Source: Cryptomeria japonica | Taxonomy: Eukaryota > Streptophyta > Pinopsida > Cupressales > Cupressaceae | Direction of reading: 5' to 3' | Length of the DNA stretch: 64,000 nt | Assembly: GCF_030272615.1 (NCBI RefSeq) | Contig: NC_081406.1 | Location: forward strand, 169,909,861-169,973,860 | Shown: piece after piece, positions 35,486 through 47,410 of the stretch | Numbering within the stretch: the first letter of the stretch is position 1 | Layout: each line of letters begins with the position of its first letter | Translations under genes and position numbers: made by a program | The notes under the pieces: model-generated | Seen by the model: the letters and a program-made list of their open reading frames with translations, nothing else | Database searches by the model: none | What the model was told of the DNA's origin: nothing

Positions 35486-36350
35486 TTGCAATCACTTTCT
35501 TAAATATGATGTGGTAATCTAATTTTTATATTTGCAATAACACAAAGAAGTTAATATTACAACCTTTCTTCACCTTGTTTTCAACACTTTGCACCTCATA
35601 TTTCATTATCTTTAAGATACATCTTTGTGGGGTAGTTACTTGATAGTCGTTTCAAACTTGTTTGTGGAGTCTCACACTATAAGTTTAGAGGGAAATTTTG
35701 AGGGGTTATCTCTCTCCTTTGATGACAACACCATCATATCTATTATCCAACCATCTTTGTCATTAAATCTTGTTCAACATGAGTTAGCACTCGATCTTGG
35801 TTTTTCATTTTCACCTTTGATTGTGGCATCATCATCTATCAAGGATATGATGACACATGAGCATATTTTAGATACACATTCATCATAAATTTGGATTATT
35901 CTTCCTACCAATTCATATCTGGAATGGGAAGTATTCCTACATTTTTACTTGGTCTATCTCCTTCCCAAAGTAAGACAAGTTATTTTTAGGAAATGGATCA
36001 TGTTTTGTCTTCAATCATTTACCATTTCCTTAGGATATTACATAATATGGGGGGCCTACATAGTCTCTCTATTTCCTTCCTATGGAGGAATAACTAGTTG
36101 CCTACTTGTGATAGATCTCATCTTTGGGGTCTTGAGTTCTCCAACCATCACTTGTTCATGTTTGTTTGTATCTTTTCTCTCTTTTGGAGAGGATTTTTCT
36201 CCCACTATATTTTCTCCTTTTCTCCATTTGTGAGAGATTGCATTGTAAATGGGTACCTAACATGACTTACTAACGAAGACCAATAATCATCATCATATTT
36301 TTCATTATTTTCAATTGCCTATATTCTCTCTAAATTGCATAGGGAGGGGT
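35486..36350 (+). other. Internal relic of another LTR element
   Basis: No complete ORF. The stretch 36183-36265 matches the 3' internal block of T1 (about 34935-35020) and of T2 (50345-50430, minus strand), and AGGGAGGGG at 36340-36348 may be its PPT. T1 seems to have inserted into this older element. Its LTRs were not identified. Confidence 0.4.
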
Positions 36351-37440
36351 TTTGGTGTGAAAGCGAGTTTTTCTTATTTGATTTTCCTCTTTAGTGTGAA
36401 CAACACACATTATCTAACTAGATATTAGTGAGGACCTTTTCACTCATGTTCACATGCTAAGTTTACTTAGGGACCTAGGCATATTTTTAGAAGGTCCTAG
36501 TTGTCTTCTAATCTTATCTTATATTTAATTGTCTCATTGTATAGAATTAAGGAGCTTGTCATGATCTTTTCTAATATTACCTCTCAACATTGCTTATATA
36601 AGCAAGGCATCATATGCACATTGTGTGATGTAGTAAGTCTACTATCTAATCCAATCCATTGTGCCCCTAATCAAGCCATATTTTTCTCTAGTTGTTCTCT
36701 TGTGAAAGACATATTTTGGTTTTGGAAGTGATCCTAGAGGCTTAAGTCCATTGTTGACTCTACAAAGTAAAGGTTGAAGGATATTATATAGGAGAAAATA
36801 AGTATAAAAAGATCTTGAAGATTTCAAGAATTAGAGTTATGCTAGCAAGGTATGGAAAGCATTTGGAGTACCCAATTATGATCTACTTAGGTCTTATTCT
36901 ATTTATCTTGACTTCACTTACAATCACCTCTCACAAAGTGTCTCAACCTAAGAGAGATATTAATGCACCAATAAGTCAACCAAAGATAAGTATTTTAGCC
37001 CCACTCTCTTATATTTTGTAGTTTCATTTATCACATATTTGTTTCCCTTCATGTATTAGATAGCATATTATTACTTATTATTTATTTCTTTCTTCTATGT
37101 TATTTTTCATCAATAGCCCTTGCTTATGGCATAACAACACTTTAGTCCCTATAGCTCTTTCTCATCATCTAGTGGCACCTCTTATAGTTTGATCATGCTT
37201 ACAACCTGAGAACACATCATTGCTAGGTATTTGTTGGATTGTGTTAGATCTATAACAAATTTATACCTTTTTCCTATTTACAGGATCGTCATATTAGAGA
37301 GACTTGTTTTAACCCTAACACAACTAATACAATCTAATACACCATTATGATGTATAAAAAAAACTTATATCAATGGAAAAAAAATTGTTATTTATACACA
37401 CAAAATTGCTTGATGTGTGTTCTTCTAACACTTAAGTTGA
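36351..37440. other. Non-coding AT-rich DNA
   Basis: Possible LTR of the preceding relic (TGTGAAAGCGAG at about 36356), but no partner seen. No gene found. Confidence 0.3.
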
Positions 37441-37462
37441 ATCTTCTTAAAATGGCCTTATA

Positions 37463-39090
37463 GTAAATTCTAATGAATCAATTGCACCTAGGTAGATTGC
37501 ATCATAAGAGAGTTGATCTTCGACGAGTATAGAACATCTTGCTTTCAATTACAAATTAGTCATTAATATCATAATGGATTTAATCATTAATTGTTTATTG
37601 GTCTCTTGATTAGAATACTTAGTTGAAAGAGCCTCCATGAATTAATTCTTGTGAAGTGTAAAGATCCAACATCATTAAGATGAACCAATAGTAATTTTCT
37701 TTTGTATTGAAAGTATGCAAAAGAATTACAAAAAGAAGACGGTCATGGGATTGTCAAAGAGAAATGATATAGAAAAAAAAACCTAGCAAACTGAAATCAG
37801 GGTTGTTATAAACAACAACCAGCAGTACATAGAGCTGAAATAAACTACAAACAACAAAGACTTACAAAAATAAACCAGTAATCAGGGCTGTTATAAACAA
37901 CAACCAGCAGTACATAGAGTTGATATAAACTGCAAACATCAATACATCAATTAATTTCAAAATTTAAGTGAAAAATTTCGATTATGTAATAATACTTTTT
38001 AAAATATAATACAAAAATTAATTATAAAATAATAATTAATTATCCTATTGCTATCAAGATTTAATTGCGTGGTGATCACCCATCCAAGTACTACTCCAAC
38101 TCGTGTAAATTCTAATGAATCAATTGCACCTAGGTAGATTGCATCATAAGAGAGTTGATACTTTGATGAATATAGAACATCTTACTTTCATTTCCAAATT
38201 AGTCATTAATCTCAAAATGGATTTAACCATAAATTGTTTTTTGATCTCTTTATTAGAATACTTAGTTGAAAGAGCCTCCATGAATTAATTCTTCTACCAT
38301 CCGAGTACTACTCCAACTCGTGTAAATTCTAATGAATCAATTGCACCTAGGTAGATTGCATCACAAGAGAGTTGATACTTTGATGAATATAGAACATCTT
38401 ACTTTCATTTCCAAATTAGTCATTAATCTCAAAATGGATTTAACCATAAATTGTTTATTGATCTCTTTATTAGAATACTTAGTTGAAAGAGCCTCCATGA
38501 ATTAATTCTTGTAAAGTATAAAGATCCAACATCGTTAAGATGAACCAATAGTAATTAATTTCAATCATATAATAATTCTTTTTAAAATATATTACAAAAA
38601 TTAATTATAAAATAATATTTAATTATGATAGTGGTATCAAGATTTAATTCTGTAGTTTTCGAGTCACTCATTGTATTCTTGGTAATCACCCATCCGAGTA
38701 CTACTCCTACTCATGTAAATTCTAATGAATTAATTGCACCTAGGTAGATTGCATCATAAGAGAGTTGATACTTTGATGAGTATAGAACATCTTGATTTCA
38801 TTTACAAATTAGTCATTAATCTCAAAATGGATTTAACCATAAATTGTTTGTTGATCTCTTGATTAAAATACTTAGTTGAAAGAGCCCGTATGAATTAATT
38901 CTTGTAAAGTATAAAGATCCAACATCATTAAGACGAACCAATAGTAATTAATTTCAAAATTGAAATGAAAAATTTAAATCATATAATAATACTTTTTAAA
39001 ATATAATATGAAAATAAATTATAAAATAATAATTAATTATAATGGTGATTACCCATTGAGTACTACTTCAACTCATGGGTGTTGTGCAAT
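37463..39090. repeat. Tandem array of about 390-bp units with 5S-rRNA-like segments
   Basis: Four units begin with the same block (AAATTCTAATGAATCAATTG) at about 37465, 38106, 38324 and 38717. Spacing is 641 bp (including an inserted LINE tail), 218 bp (internally shortened) and 393 bp. Near each downstream junction is a segment whose reverse complement is close to the 3' part of plant 5S rRNA (GAGTAGTACTxGGATGGGTG): 38077-38096, 38296-38313, 38687-38706, and a worse copy at 39050-39069. No complete 5S gene is present. It may be a decayed Cassandra-type TRIM cluster (those LTRs carry 5S sequence) or a 5S-derived satellite. Confidence 0.65.
37697..37953 (-). mobile_element. 5'-truncated LINE tail inserted in the tandem array
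   Basis: An approximately 257-bp segment present only in the first unit; other units run straight through the site (compare 38555-38565). Its minus-strand end resembles the LINE 3' end at 2119-2165 (both top strands read TATTGAA...GCAAA...GAATTAC after a T-rich start). It contains an internal duplication of about 85 bp (37794-37850 with 37882-37940). Confidence 0.6.
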
Positions 39091-39213
39091 TTCTAAATTT
39101 AAAAAATTCCCAAAATTATGGAAATAAATATTAATTTTTAGAGATTTTAAATTCAAAGCTAATAGTGAGAAAAGCATCTACAGTTAATCATTTATGCTAA
39201 TGATATTGAGAGA
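39091..39213. other. Spacer between tandem array and tRNA
   Basis: Short AT-rich spacer. A minus-strand T4 run at about 39170, some 40 bases past the tRNA 3' end, is the nearest pol III terminator-like signal. Confidence 0.35.
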
Positions 39214-39285
39214 CGCCGTTGCTGGGGATCGAACCCGGGTCACCCGCGTGACAGGCAAGAATACTCACCACTATGCTACAACGAC
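39214..39285 (-). tRNA. tRNA-Asp (GTC), possibly decaying
   Basis: The minus strand gives a 72-base cloverleaf starting GTCGTTGTAGCATAGTGG, with anticodon loop CTGTCAC, T loop TTCGATC and acceptor end CAACGGCG. No intron and no encoded CCA. It matches the plant tRNA-Asp pattern closely. Unusual points: two G-U pairs in the anticodon stem (CTTGC with GCGGG), a C-A mismatch in the D stem (C11-A24) and another in the T stem (C50-A64). No T run follows directly. It could be an active variant or an early pseudogene. Confidence 0.9.
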
Positions 39286-42200
39286 TTTACTTAACGTATT
39301 TTCTTACGTAAAAATTTGTATCGTTAAATAATATGCCAAAGTTTAAAAGTTAAACTCCCCCTCCCTATATTAATTGTAAATGGCACGTTGAAACGAATTT
39401 ATATAAAAATGATATTAAATTCTTATTTACTTTTTAGTAGTGCATATTGAACAATTGAAATTCAAAGTTGAAGGTGTTTTATTGATTAAATGTTTATAGT
39501 TATTGCATAATTATTCTAATTTTTAAAATAACAATTAATATGTTCTAAATCTAAAATTATATAATTATAGAATACAATAGTCTTTATAAATTTAATTCTA
39601 AATTTAACAATAACCATCAATCTAATCTTAACTCTTGATCTAATTTTAATCCTTATCCTAATCTTAACCCTTGATCTGAGTAACCCTAACATTAATTTTA
39701 ATCTTAAGTCTAGCCTAATTCAAATTCTAGTTGTAACCACAACCCTAATTTTAAAAAAAACATTAATTTTCACTATAGCCCTAATTCTTAACCTAAATTT
39801 AACATTAAATATAACCCCTAATTTTAACATTAAATAAAATCCTAATTTGATTTTTCCTTAACTTCTATCCATAGTCCTTAATCTAAGTCTAAGCCTAACT
39901 CTAACCTTAACTATATTGATTTTAGAATTATAATAATTAATAATAATTAAGATTAGAGCTATAATACAATTAATAATTATATTAAGTTATAATCATTTAT
40001 TTTAATTATAACCTTAAAATTATTAATTATAATCTTAGTCTTAATTAATAATGATCTAATTTAAATATTTAAAATAATTATTAATTAACATCATAATTAT
40101 AATATAATTGATGAAAATATTTATATTGTATAATTATTTTTAATTTTAAAATAATAATTACTATGTTCTAATTTTAAAATTATATAATTATGAAATTACA
40201 ATAATATATATAATTCTAATTCTATATTAAATTTTAAATATTTCAACTTAATTTGAATCATAATTTTAAAAATTAAATCCACAAACATTTAACCATTAAA
40301 ATATTTAACAAGGTAAGACAAAAATGAAATCTAATTTTGTGCCATGTTATTGGATTAACCCACAAATAATGGAAAACAAATTGAAAAGTGTCCTAAAAAA
40401 AGGTACCTAGGTAAAAGTTTGGTTCCTAAATTATGATTATTGGTAATTAGTATATATATTCATAAATATATATATATATATATAGTAATTATATAGAATT
40501 TTATATTACATTATGTTATTATATCTAGTTATAATAAGAATTTATATATTAATATGTCAGTAATATAATATAAATATAATATTCGGTGCAAAAAAATATA
40601 AATATAATATTAATAAAATATATAATATAATAATAATATACCCAATATTAATATGATGTATTAATAGTTAAGTTTATGATTCAATTACCATTAGGATTGG
40701 TGTTAAGTTATGATTACTTTTAAAATTATCATTAGGTTAGGTTTTGTTATGTTATGGTTGAATTAAAGATAGGGTTGGATTTAAAGTTAGATTAGGGTTA
40801 ATGTCAATTTTTTTTGGATAAACATTAAGACTATCATGACATTTACAATTGAAAAAAAAGATAAGAAGTTAAAACTCAATTAAAATTAAACTTAAATGTT
40901 TTATTATTATATTATGCATTTTAATTATTATATTATTTTTTTCTAGTATTATATTATTATTATATAATATTCAATTAAATTATTTTCATTATATTTAAGA
41001 AAATTATATTACTAAATTACATAAGGATTACCCCCAATCTAACTTTTATATTTTTAATGTTGTGTATATTATATAGTGATTTTTAAAAAGATTGATCAAA
41101 TTTAAATCCTTTAAATTTAATATATTATTTTAAAAAAATTTAGAATTTGTTTATTTTAACGTACCTAAAAAATTGCCTAAAAAAATTCATTCAAATAGTG
41201 GATCCCGAAAAGCCGCTAATAAGATGTAAATTTTCCAAACCAATTAGATTGGAGAAAAATAATTTTTTATAATTTAGAAACTTAAAAAACGTGCATCTTA
41301 ACTTTATAAAAATTAAAAAACATAGATCAAAACAAAAAATACATAGTGCAATAGTACTAGCCTAACGGCAAGTACTAATAAATACAGTATACATGTTGAG
41401 TTTAGAGCCCTATTATTATAATATTATGTCTATATATACATATATAGTTAGTTGAGTTAAGTTATTTGATTGGACATTACTTCGAGATAAATGGTTAACA
41501 TTTTGTGTTGACAAATTAATAATTTGATAGCAATAAATTTAAGTAACAATACATGCCTTGTCCATGTACTTATAGTTGCATCATGAATGCTAGATAGATG
41601 GTACTAGATCTAGTTTATCTTTGTGTATCCATGTCAATTCTTTATTATCAAGTTTCATATATAGAGACATATAAAACTCGTTTAAAGAATTATCATATAT
41701 CCATCACAAGTAATAAGAGAAAAATTGAAACAAAATGAAAGGTTAGTCACACATATCCTAACTTTTTAGACCTCAAAATAAAACAATAAGCAAAGTCAAT
41801 AGATTCTAATGAACTACCTCAAATTACAAGTGAGAACACTCCAAAATTTTAAAAGTCAATCCATCTAATAAATGATATTTCCTTTGTAGATACAAGGTTG
41901 TAAATATTAACAATTGTAAGAGGGAAACCGTGTTATACTTTTGTAATATTTCTATAGTTGGGTATAGCATGTCATGCAATTTCCTTGCATAGTCTAATTC
42001 ATTTTAAAAGTAGACAACCATTAGACATAATATTATATTAAAAGTATGCATGCAACTTAGAGTTCACATGAAAGAATTTTTAGGCAATAAACAAAAGAGT
42101 GAACATTAACTAACTTAGTTCCAACTAAAACTTACAATTGTACTTAAACATGATCAATTGTAACTTAGAGACATCATTATTATAAAGTAAAATAAGAATA

Positions 42201-42825
42201 CCTAATGGAAGGAACTCCCATCACAATATGTTTACTACTACTAGTGCTACAAATTAGGGTAATAGATTTTAATATCCTTTTAGACCTTAAGAAGGCAAAT
42301 GAAGTCAATTACTTCACATTGGACACAATTTTTTCATTCTCAAAACATTATGAGAACTAGGGTTGGAGAAGAGGTAGTTGACCAAAGAAATATAAATTGA
42401 ATTAAAGTTGAAAGGAAGTAGAGGCAAGTAATAGCTGTGCTAAAATAGCCTAAGAAAGGGAAGTATATGCAAAAACACTTATAGCTATATAAAATATACA
42501 CAACAAGTAATAAACCATAATAAGATGATTTATATGGGGAAAACACGTTTAGGAAAAAAATCCACACTCCAAAGCACAAACTAATTGTATCATTAGCAAA
42601 AAAGGTTCTATTACAATATTGAGGGACATGTACCTTTATCGATGTATCATCGGCATGTGAAATTGGAGTTGTTCTAGTACCATAATGGTATGTCAAAGCT
42701 AATCATACAATAAACTATCTCAAGGTCTTGAAATGCACATGAAAATATAACCCAAGAAGCTGTAAATCGTTTCTAATAGAATTCAACTCAAACAATGAGC
42801 TAAGCGGTCAATATACAAAAGGGAC
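39286..42825. other. AT-rich intergenic DNA
   Basis: Very AT-rich with no gene. It includes degenerate CCTAA-type repeats (39600-39910), short AT microsatellites (about 40460-40482) and many TAATTA/ATATAA runs. The ORF at 42340-42696 has no recognisable motif. Confidence 0.5.
39600..39910. repeat. Degenerate CCTAA/CTTAA-rich repeat
   Basis: Many imperfect copies of AACCCTAA, TAACCTTAA and related hexa- to octamers. The composition recalls decayed telomere-type repeat, but no perfect run of the plant telomere unit occurs. Confidence 0.45.
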
Positions 42826-42830
42826 TTCAT
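42826..42830. repeat. Target-site duplication of element B (left)
   Basis: TTCAT, exactly repeated at 49402-49406. Confidence 0.85.
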
Positions 42831-43638
42831 TGTTAGGATTCCCACAGATACTGAGAGGGGGGGGAGGGGGGTGAATCAGCTAACAGGTGAATTGAATTTC
42901 TTAACTTAAAACATGTAGAACATATTATAATAGTGTACCGGTATGCAAGAAATAATGCAATAAACAGAATTAAAAGCATCCACATGAAAAGCACACCATA
43001 ACACAAGAATTTAACGAGGAAACCCGGTGTGGAAAAAACCTCGGTGGGATTTGTGACCCACAATATTCACTTACTGGCCAATAAGAGAATATTACCGCTA
43101 CAAGAGGGGCCTGCACATGCAGGAAGGCCAACTGCCTAGAGCTCATTGCTCAATTACAAAATGGGAAGTCCCACTGACTTACAAAATTGGATTATATAAA
43201 TCCAGTGTCTTGTACTGCTTCAAAATAGCATTTGTAATGCCAGATCCAGTACCGGTTTCTGCTCTACTTCTTACATAAACCCTTAACCTATAATTCGCAT
43301 AATAGGTCTGCCATATTTGCCTAATATATTCCACTATCTTACTTACAAATGTTCTACAATGATCTCTCTTATATAAGAGTCATTTTACAATGATGCCAAG
43401 TCGACTTACAAAGATTTTACAATAATAAACAAAATATAATATAACAAAAATCTTTTCGGCCTCTGTGTCGGTATGCTTCCTTTCTCTGTCGGTGTCGGTG
43501 GTCTGAGTGCTGGTGTAGAGTCTGATCTTGCTAGTGCCAATGTAATGCCTTGATGGTGTAATAGGATTGTAAGGTTGCCATCAATGACAAAACCTTCAAT
43601 CACCTGCAATGTCTCATTGGAGTGTGCATATGCCAACA
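42831..43638 (-). repeat. 3' LTR of element B
   Basis: 808 bp, TG...CA. It has about 49 bases (about 42839-42887, with G-runs) that are missing from the other LTR. Confidence 0.92.
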
Positions 43639-43651
43639 ATCTCCCCCTTTG
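43639..43651 (-). other. Polypurine tract of element B
   Basis: The minus strand reads CAAAGGGGGAGAT directly before the 3' LTR. Additional copies lie at 43747-43753 and 43796-43804. A 13-bp inverted repeat (43574-43586 with 43653-43665) spans this LTR junction. Confidence 0.8.
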
Positions 43652-44003
43652 GCATTGATGGCAACACTCATGAGAAAATTCAAAAGTGTATCCAAAACTT
43701 GTAATCCAAAAATGTTTCCAAAAATATGTTACCAAAAATATAAGAACTCCCCCTGAGCAGATAAGTCTTTTGCTGGTTATTTTCTCATACTACTACTCCC
43801 CCTTTGGCATCAATGACAAAGGTTGTCAAGGTGTCAGTAGAGTTGTAGTCTCAACCTTGTAACTGTGTGGTTACAATTTGAAAAAGATCTGCCAAAATCA
43901 AGTTTATACTTTCCATAAACTTCTTGTTGTCCTTTATTGATGTCCCTATTCTTTGAACTGTACCAGTGAGTTGCTGCATATGCTCTGTCGGTGTTCTTTG
44001 TCC
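43652..44003 (-). other. Element B 3' untranslated segment with repeated PPTs
   Basis: Between the ORF2 stop and the PPT. Contains two extra CTCCCCCT motifs; one (43796) is followed by TTGGCATCAATG, a partial copy of the junction sequence. Confidence 0.6.
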
Positions 44004-47000
44004 CTATACCAGTGCCTCAGATATTTCCTTCCGTAATGATGCTAGATAGTCCAATCTTGGACTCAGTTTTAGTCTCAAATTCTTTGCCTTATTTACTATT
44101 CTCTCCCTTTCTCTTTCTAACTTAAATAACTCTTCCTCAAAACTTGTTATCCTTTGTTCAAAAACTGATAATGTATCAGGTGAGTTAACAAAATTATCAG
44201 CAAGTTTATTGATTTCTTCTTGTACCTTGCTCATTTTCTTATCTATGTCTACTGTCAAAAAGTTTGTCTTGCAAGTATCTTTGTACAGAGTTTTAAATTC
44301 CTTCAATATGTTACATAGTTCTGGTAGAAGTGTGTCAAATTCCCTAGTACACTTCTTTATCTGATCTTCAAAGAATTTTTGCTTTTCAATTTCTAACTTG
44401 CCCTTCAATGTTTCTTCCTTTATTTGCTCAACAATCACTATTTTCTCAGTGATGTATTTACACAAAGTGTCAAGTTGTCTTAAAGAATCCTTATTGTCCA
44501 TGTTACAGTTAGGAGCTATCATCTTCAAAATTGGGATTGTGTCATCTATAGCTTTATAAGCTTGTGAACTACAATCTATTATCCTTTTGATGGAGTCCAA
44601 AAGTACTTCAGTTAAATTTGTTGATTTGTAGCCTGCTGAGGAGGAACCAACATTCTGAATTCCGCCGGTCCAGGAAGTAACCAAGCTTGTAGTGACCTCT
44701 GGTAGGTCAGTCTGTGTTTCCATTTCCTTAAGAAATGGTTTTTGATATTCTCTTGTTGCCGGTGGCACTGTTTCCACATGAACCTGTTGCTGTTCCGGAG
44801 CCTGTTGCTCTGCTTGTCTCTCTATTTTTTGCTCTGTTTTATCAACTTCAACTTTTCTTTCAGTATTGTCAATGCTGTCAGATGTCGGTGGCTCACTAGC
44901 CATATCTGTCTCGTCGGTTGTATCTTTTTCTATCATAATGTTGACCTTTTGTGTATCAACATCAACTGTGTATAGTACCTCAGGGTTAGGATTAGTATCC
45001 TTTATGTCCATACTCTCATCTGTCGGTTGATCTTCAGTAGTTGTTACCAGTGATGTAATTGGAGGTAGTGGGAGTAAGTTGTCTTTTACTTTGATGCTCG
45101 AAGGTCCACCAACCTTTCCTTTTCCTTTGTCCTTCTCCTTCTGGTATACCTTTAATGGTTCGGGGTTCCTGTACTCTTCCTGTTTTTCTTTCTCAACAAG
45201 GAATATGTCCCATGCATTTTTTGTTTCCTCTGTTACTTCATTCACTCTTCCAACCATTAATGCAATATGCCGGTGTGTAGTAGAGAATACTGATCGGTTG
45301 GCTTGTGCAATTAAGTCATCTATCTCCTTAGGTGAATTTACTGGGTAAACAACAAGTAACTTTTCAATTTTGATTTTCTTATCAAGCTCTACAACAGCTT
45401 GTCTTCTTACTTCCAGTCTTTTGAACAATTCACCTAGTAGTTCATCTACAACTTCCATCAGAAACTTCTTATAGATATCTAGGTGTAAAATGACACTGTT
45501 TTCAACTTGTTGTTTTTCATCTGCTAATAGTGTATCATAGACCTTTCCTATGTTCTTGATTTTCCCTTCCTCTGTGATTTCATTTAGCAATTTGTCAAGA
45601 GGGGCCATGTTTTGTTTAGTCTTCTTCTTCTTTGGTGTCAACTTTTTCTTTGGTGTTGTCTTTCTAACTAGAGACCTCACTGCCTGTTGTTTTTGTCTAG
45701 TCCTTCTAGGTGAGGGTGTGGATGTCGGTGAAGGATCCCCTTTCCTTACAACTCTTTTGAAAATTGCAGGCATGTCACTCTCCGAAGAAGTAGCTATCGG
45801 TGATAGGTGAGTCTCAGGTTGTAGAGTTCCTAACTCATCCTCAGTGATACCAGTTTGTTTCAGTACATCTTCTTTAATAGCCTTAGCCTGTCTAGAACCT
45901 CTTCTCACAACTGCTTCAACCTTTTTCACTCTCTTCTTAGATTGAATTTGACTTTCTATGGTCTCAGCACTACCAAATACTTCTTCCTTGGGTTCATTTG
46001 GTGCTTCCAGAAGTGCTTTAGCATAAGTCTCAATGATATGATCATCGGTTTCATAACCCATCTCTGTTACCCAAATTGTTCTAGGGATGACTACTTCCAT
46101 CCAGATCTCATCCAATTTGATTACAAAACATATATCATCCTTGTATTTGTTAACAATTTCCTATGATAGCCTAATCCTTTTGTTCATCCTAACCTTTAGT
46201 GCTTGAAAATAATCATGAATATTCTTTTCTTTGTTTTCACCCATATTGTTGAATAGGTCTGTTAACTGTTTTCCTACCGGTATATCAAATCCAAGGTTCT
46301 TATGGCCAATACCGGGAACCTATTTAGTTATGTGTAGCATCAAGCATACAAGTAGATTTCCAAATCTAAAAGTTCCTTTCTTATCCTTCTTGATTTTGCC
46401 TAAGTTATCAATCAACTCATCTTTTAACCATTCACATACATCAATTTTTACATTGTCTTTAACCATGTCATCAGCACTCTTAATGCATAAACTGGAAACT
46501 AAGTTAAGTCTGTTTGCATGAGTTGCTTTGTACCCTAAAATTATGCTAACAAATCTCACATTTATATCGGTCACATCATTAACCCTCAGAGACCTTCTGT
46601 CTGATGTTGCACCAGTTAAGTTCATTACTAGGTCATTGGAGACCTTCTTAGTCTTGTATGGTCTGTTACCGGTGGAAGGTAACCCTGTTACTGCTTTCAC
46701 AGCTTCCTTTGTAATTTTGTCAACCGAATCAAGCCAAAAGAATGAATCATGTACCCTGCTTAAAACTATCCTAATCACTTCCTTGGGAAACTCAGGAATG
46801 TAGAGGATTTCAGTGAATTCTAGGGTTTCAACAACTTTATGTTCAGGTTTTATATTTCCAGAATTGTCACATATAACAGTCTTATACATGATTTTAATTT
46901 CTTCATCTCCTAATTTCTCTATGTTGCAATGGATGTATATTCTGGGATCTTCTACAAAAACAACTCCCTTTGGAATTTGGGAAAAAGCACCTACATTGTC

Positions 47001-47108
47001 ATCTTTCTTAGCTACCTCGGGAACTAGTTGAAATACGAGCCTAGGGCATTTTATAACCTCGACTACTGTAGGGTTTGCTATGAATTCAGGTGTAGAGGAG
47101 GATGCCAT
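44004..47108 (-). pseudogene. Element B ORF2: large conserved protein of unknown function
   Basis: Starts MASSSTPEFIANPTVVE at 47108 and runs 1034 codons in a single frame to the stop at 44004, with only two internal stops (46320 and about 46160). The last 703 codons are uninterrupted. Layout: folded N-terminal region (about 1-330) with ILSRVHDSFFWLD and ITKEAVKAVTGLP, a Lys/Arg-rich, Pro/Thr linker (about 390-450), a segment of mixed charge, a Gln/Glu/Thr-rich stretch, and a C-terminal coiled coil (about 850-1020). It aligns with element A ORF2 over its N-terminal half and coil. No catalytic motif, signal peptide or membrane span is visible. Product unknown; it could be structural or replace the env-like ORF of Sireviruses. 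Confidence 0.8.
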
Positions 47109-47410
47109 GATAAATACCTTTTTCTGCCTTTGGATGGATTGATTTCTGAAGTGCTTTGCCTCTTTGCTCAAAATGCCTTAGCTTTGGAGATTTTGCGCTC
47201 TTCGAATGTTTGAATGCTCGGTGAAGTGAAATGGAGCCAAAAACATTAATTTATAATGTCGAACTGCCAACTACCACATTTAATGTATGTCGATTAAGTA
47301 GTCACTTAACATTGTCTGCCGGTATAGAAGTAATTTCCAACTTCTCACCATTAACCGAGGGAATTATAGCATATGTCTCATTGATTGCTAAACCCTCAAG
47401 AAAATTTTCT

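Noticed and set aside
38077-39069. Intact 5S rRNA genes
   Set aside because: Only about 20 bases of each unit resemble 5S. The internal promoter and the 5' half are absent.
37463-39090. CRISPR-like array
   Set aside because: The units are about 390 bp with near-identical content, not short repeats with unique spacers, and the sequence is a plant nuclear genome.
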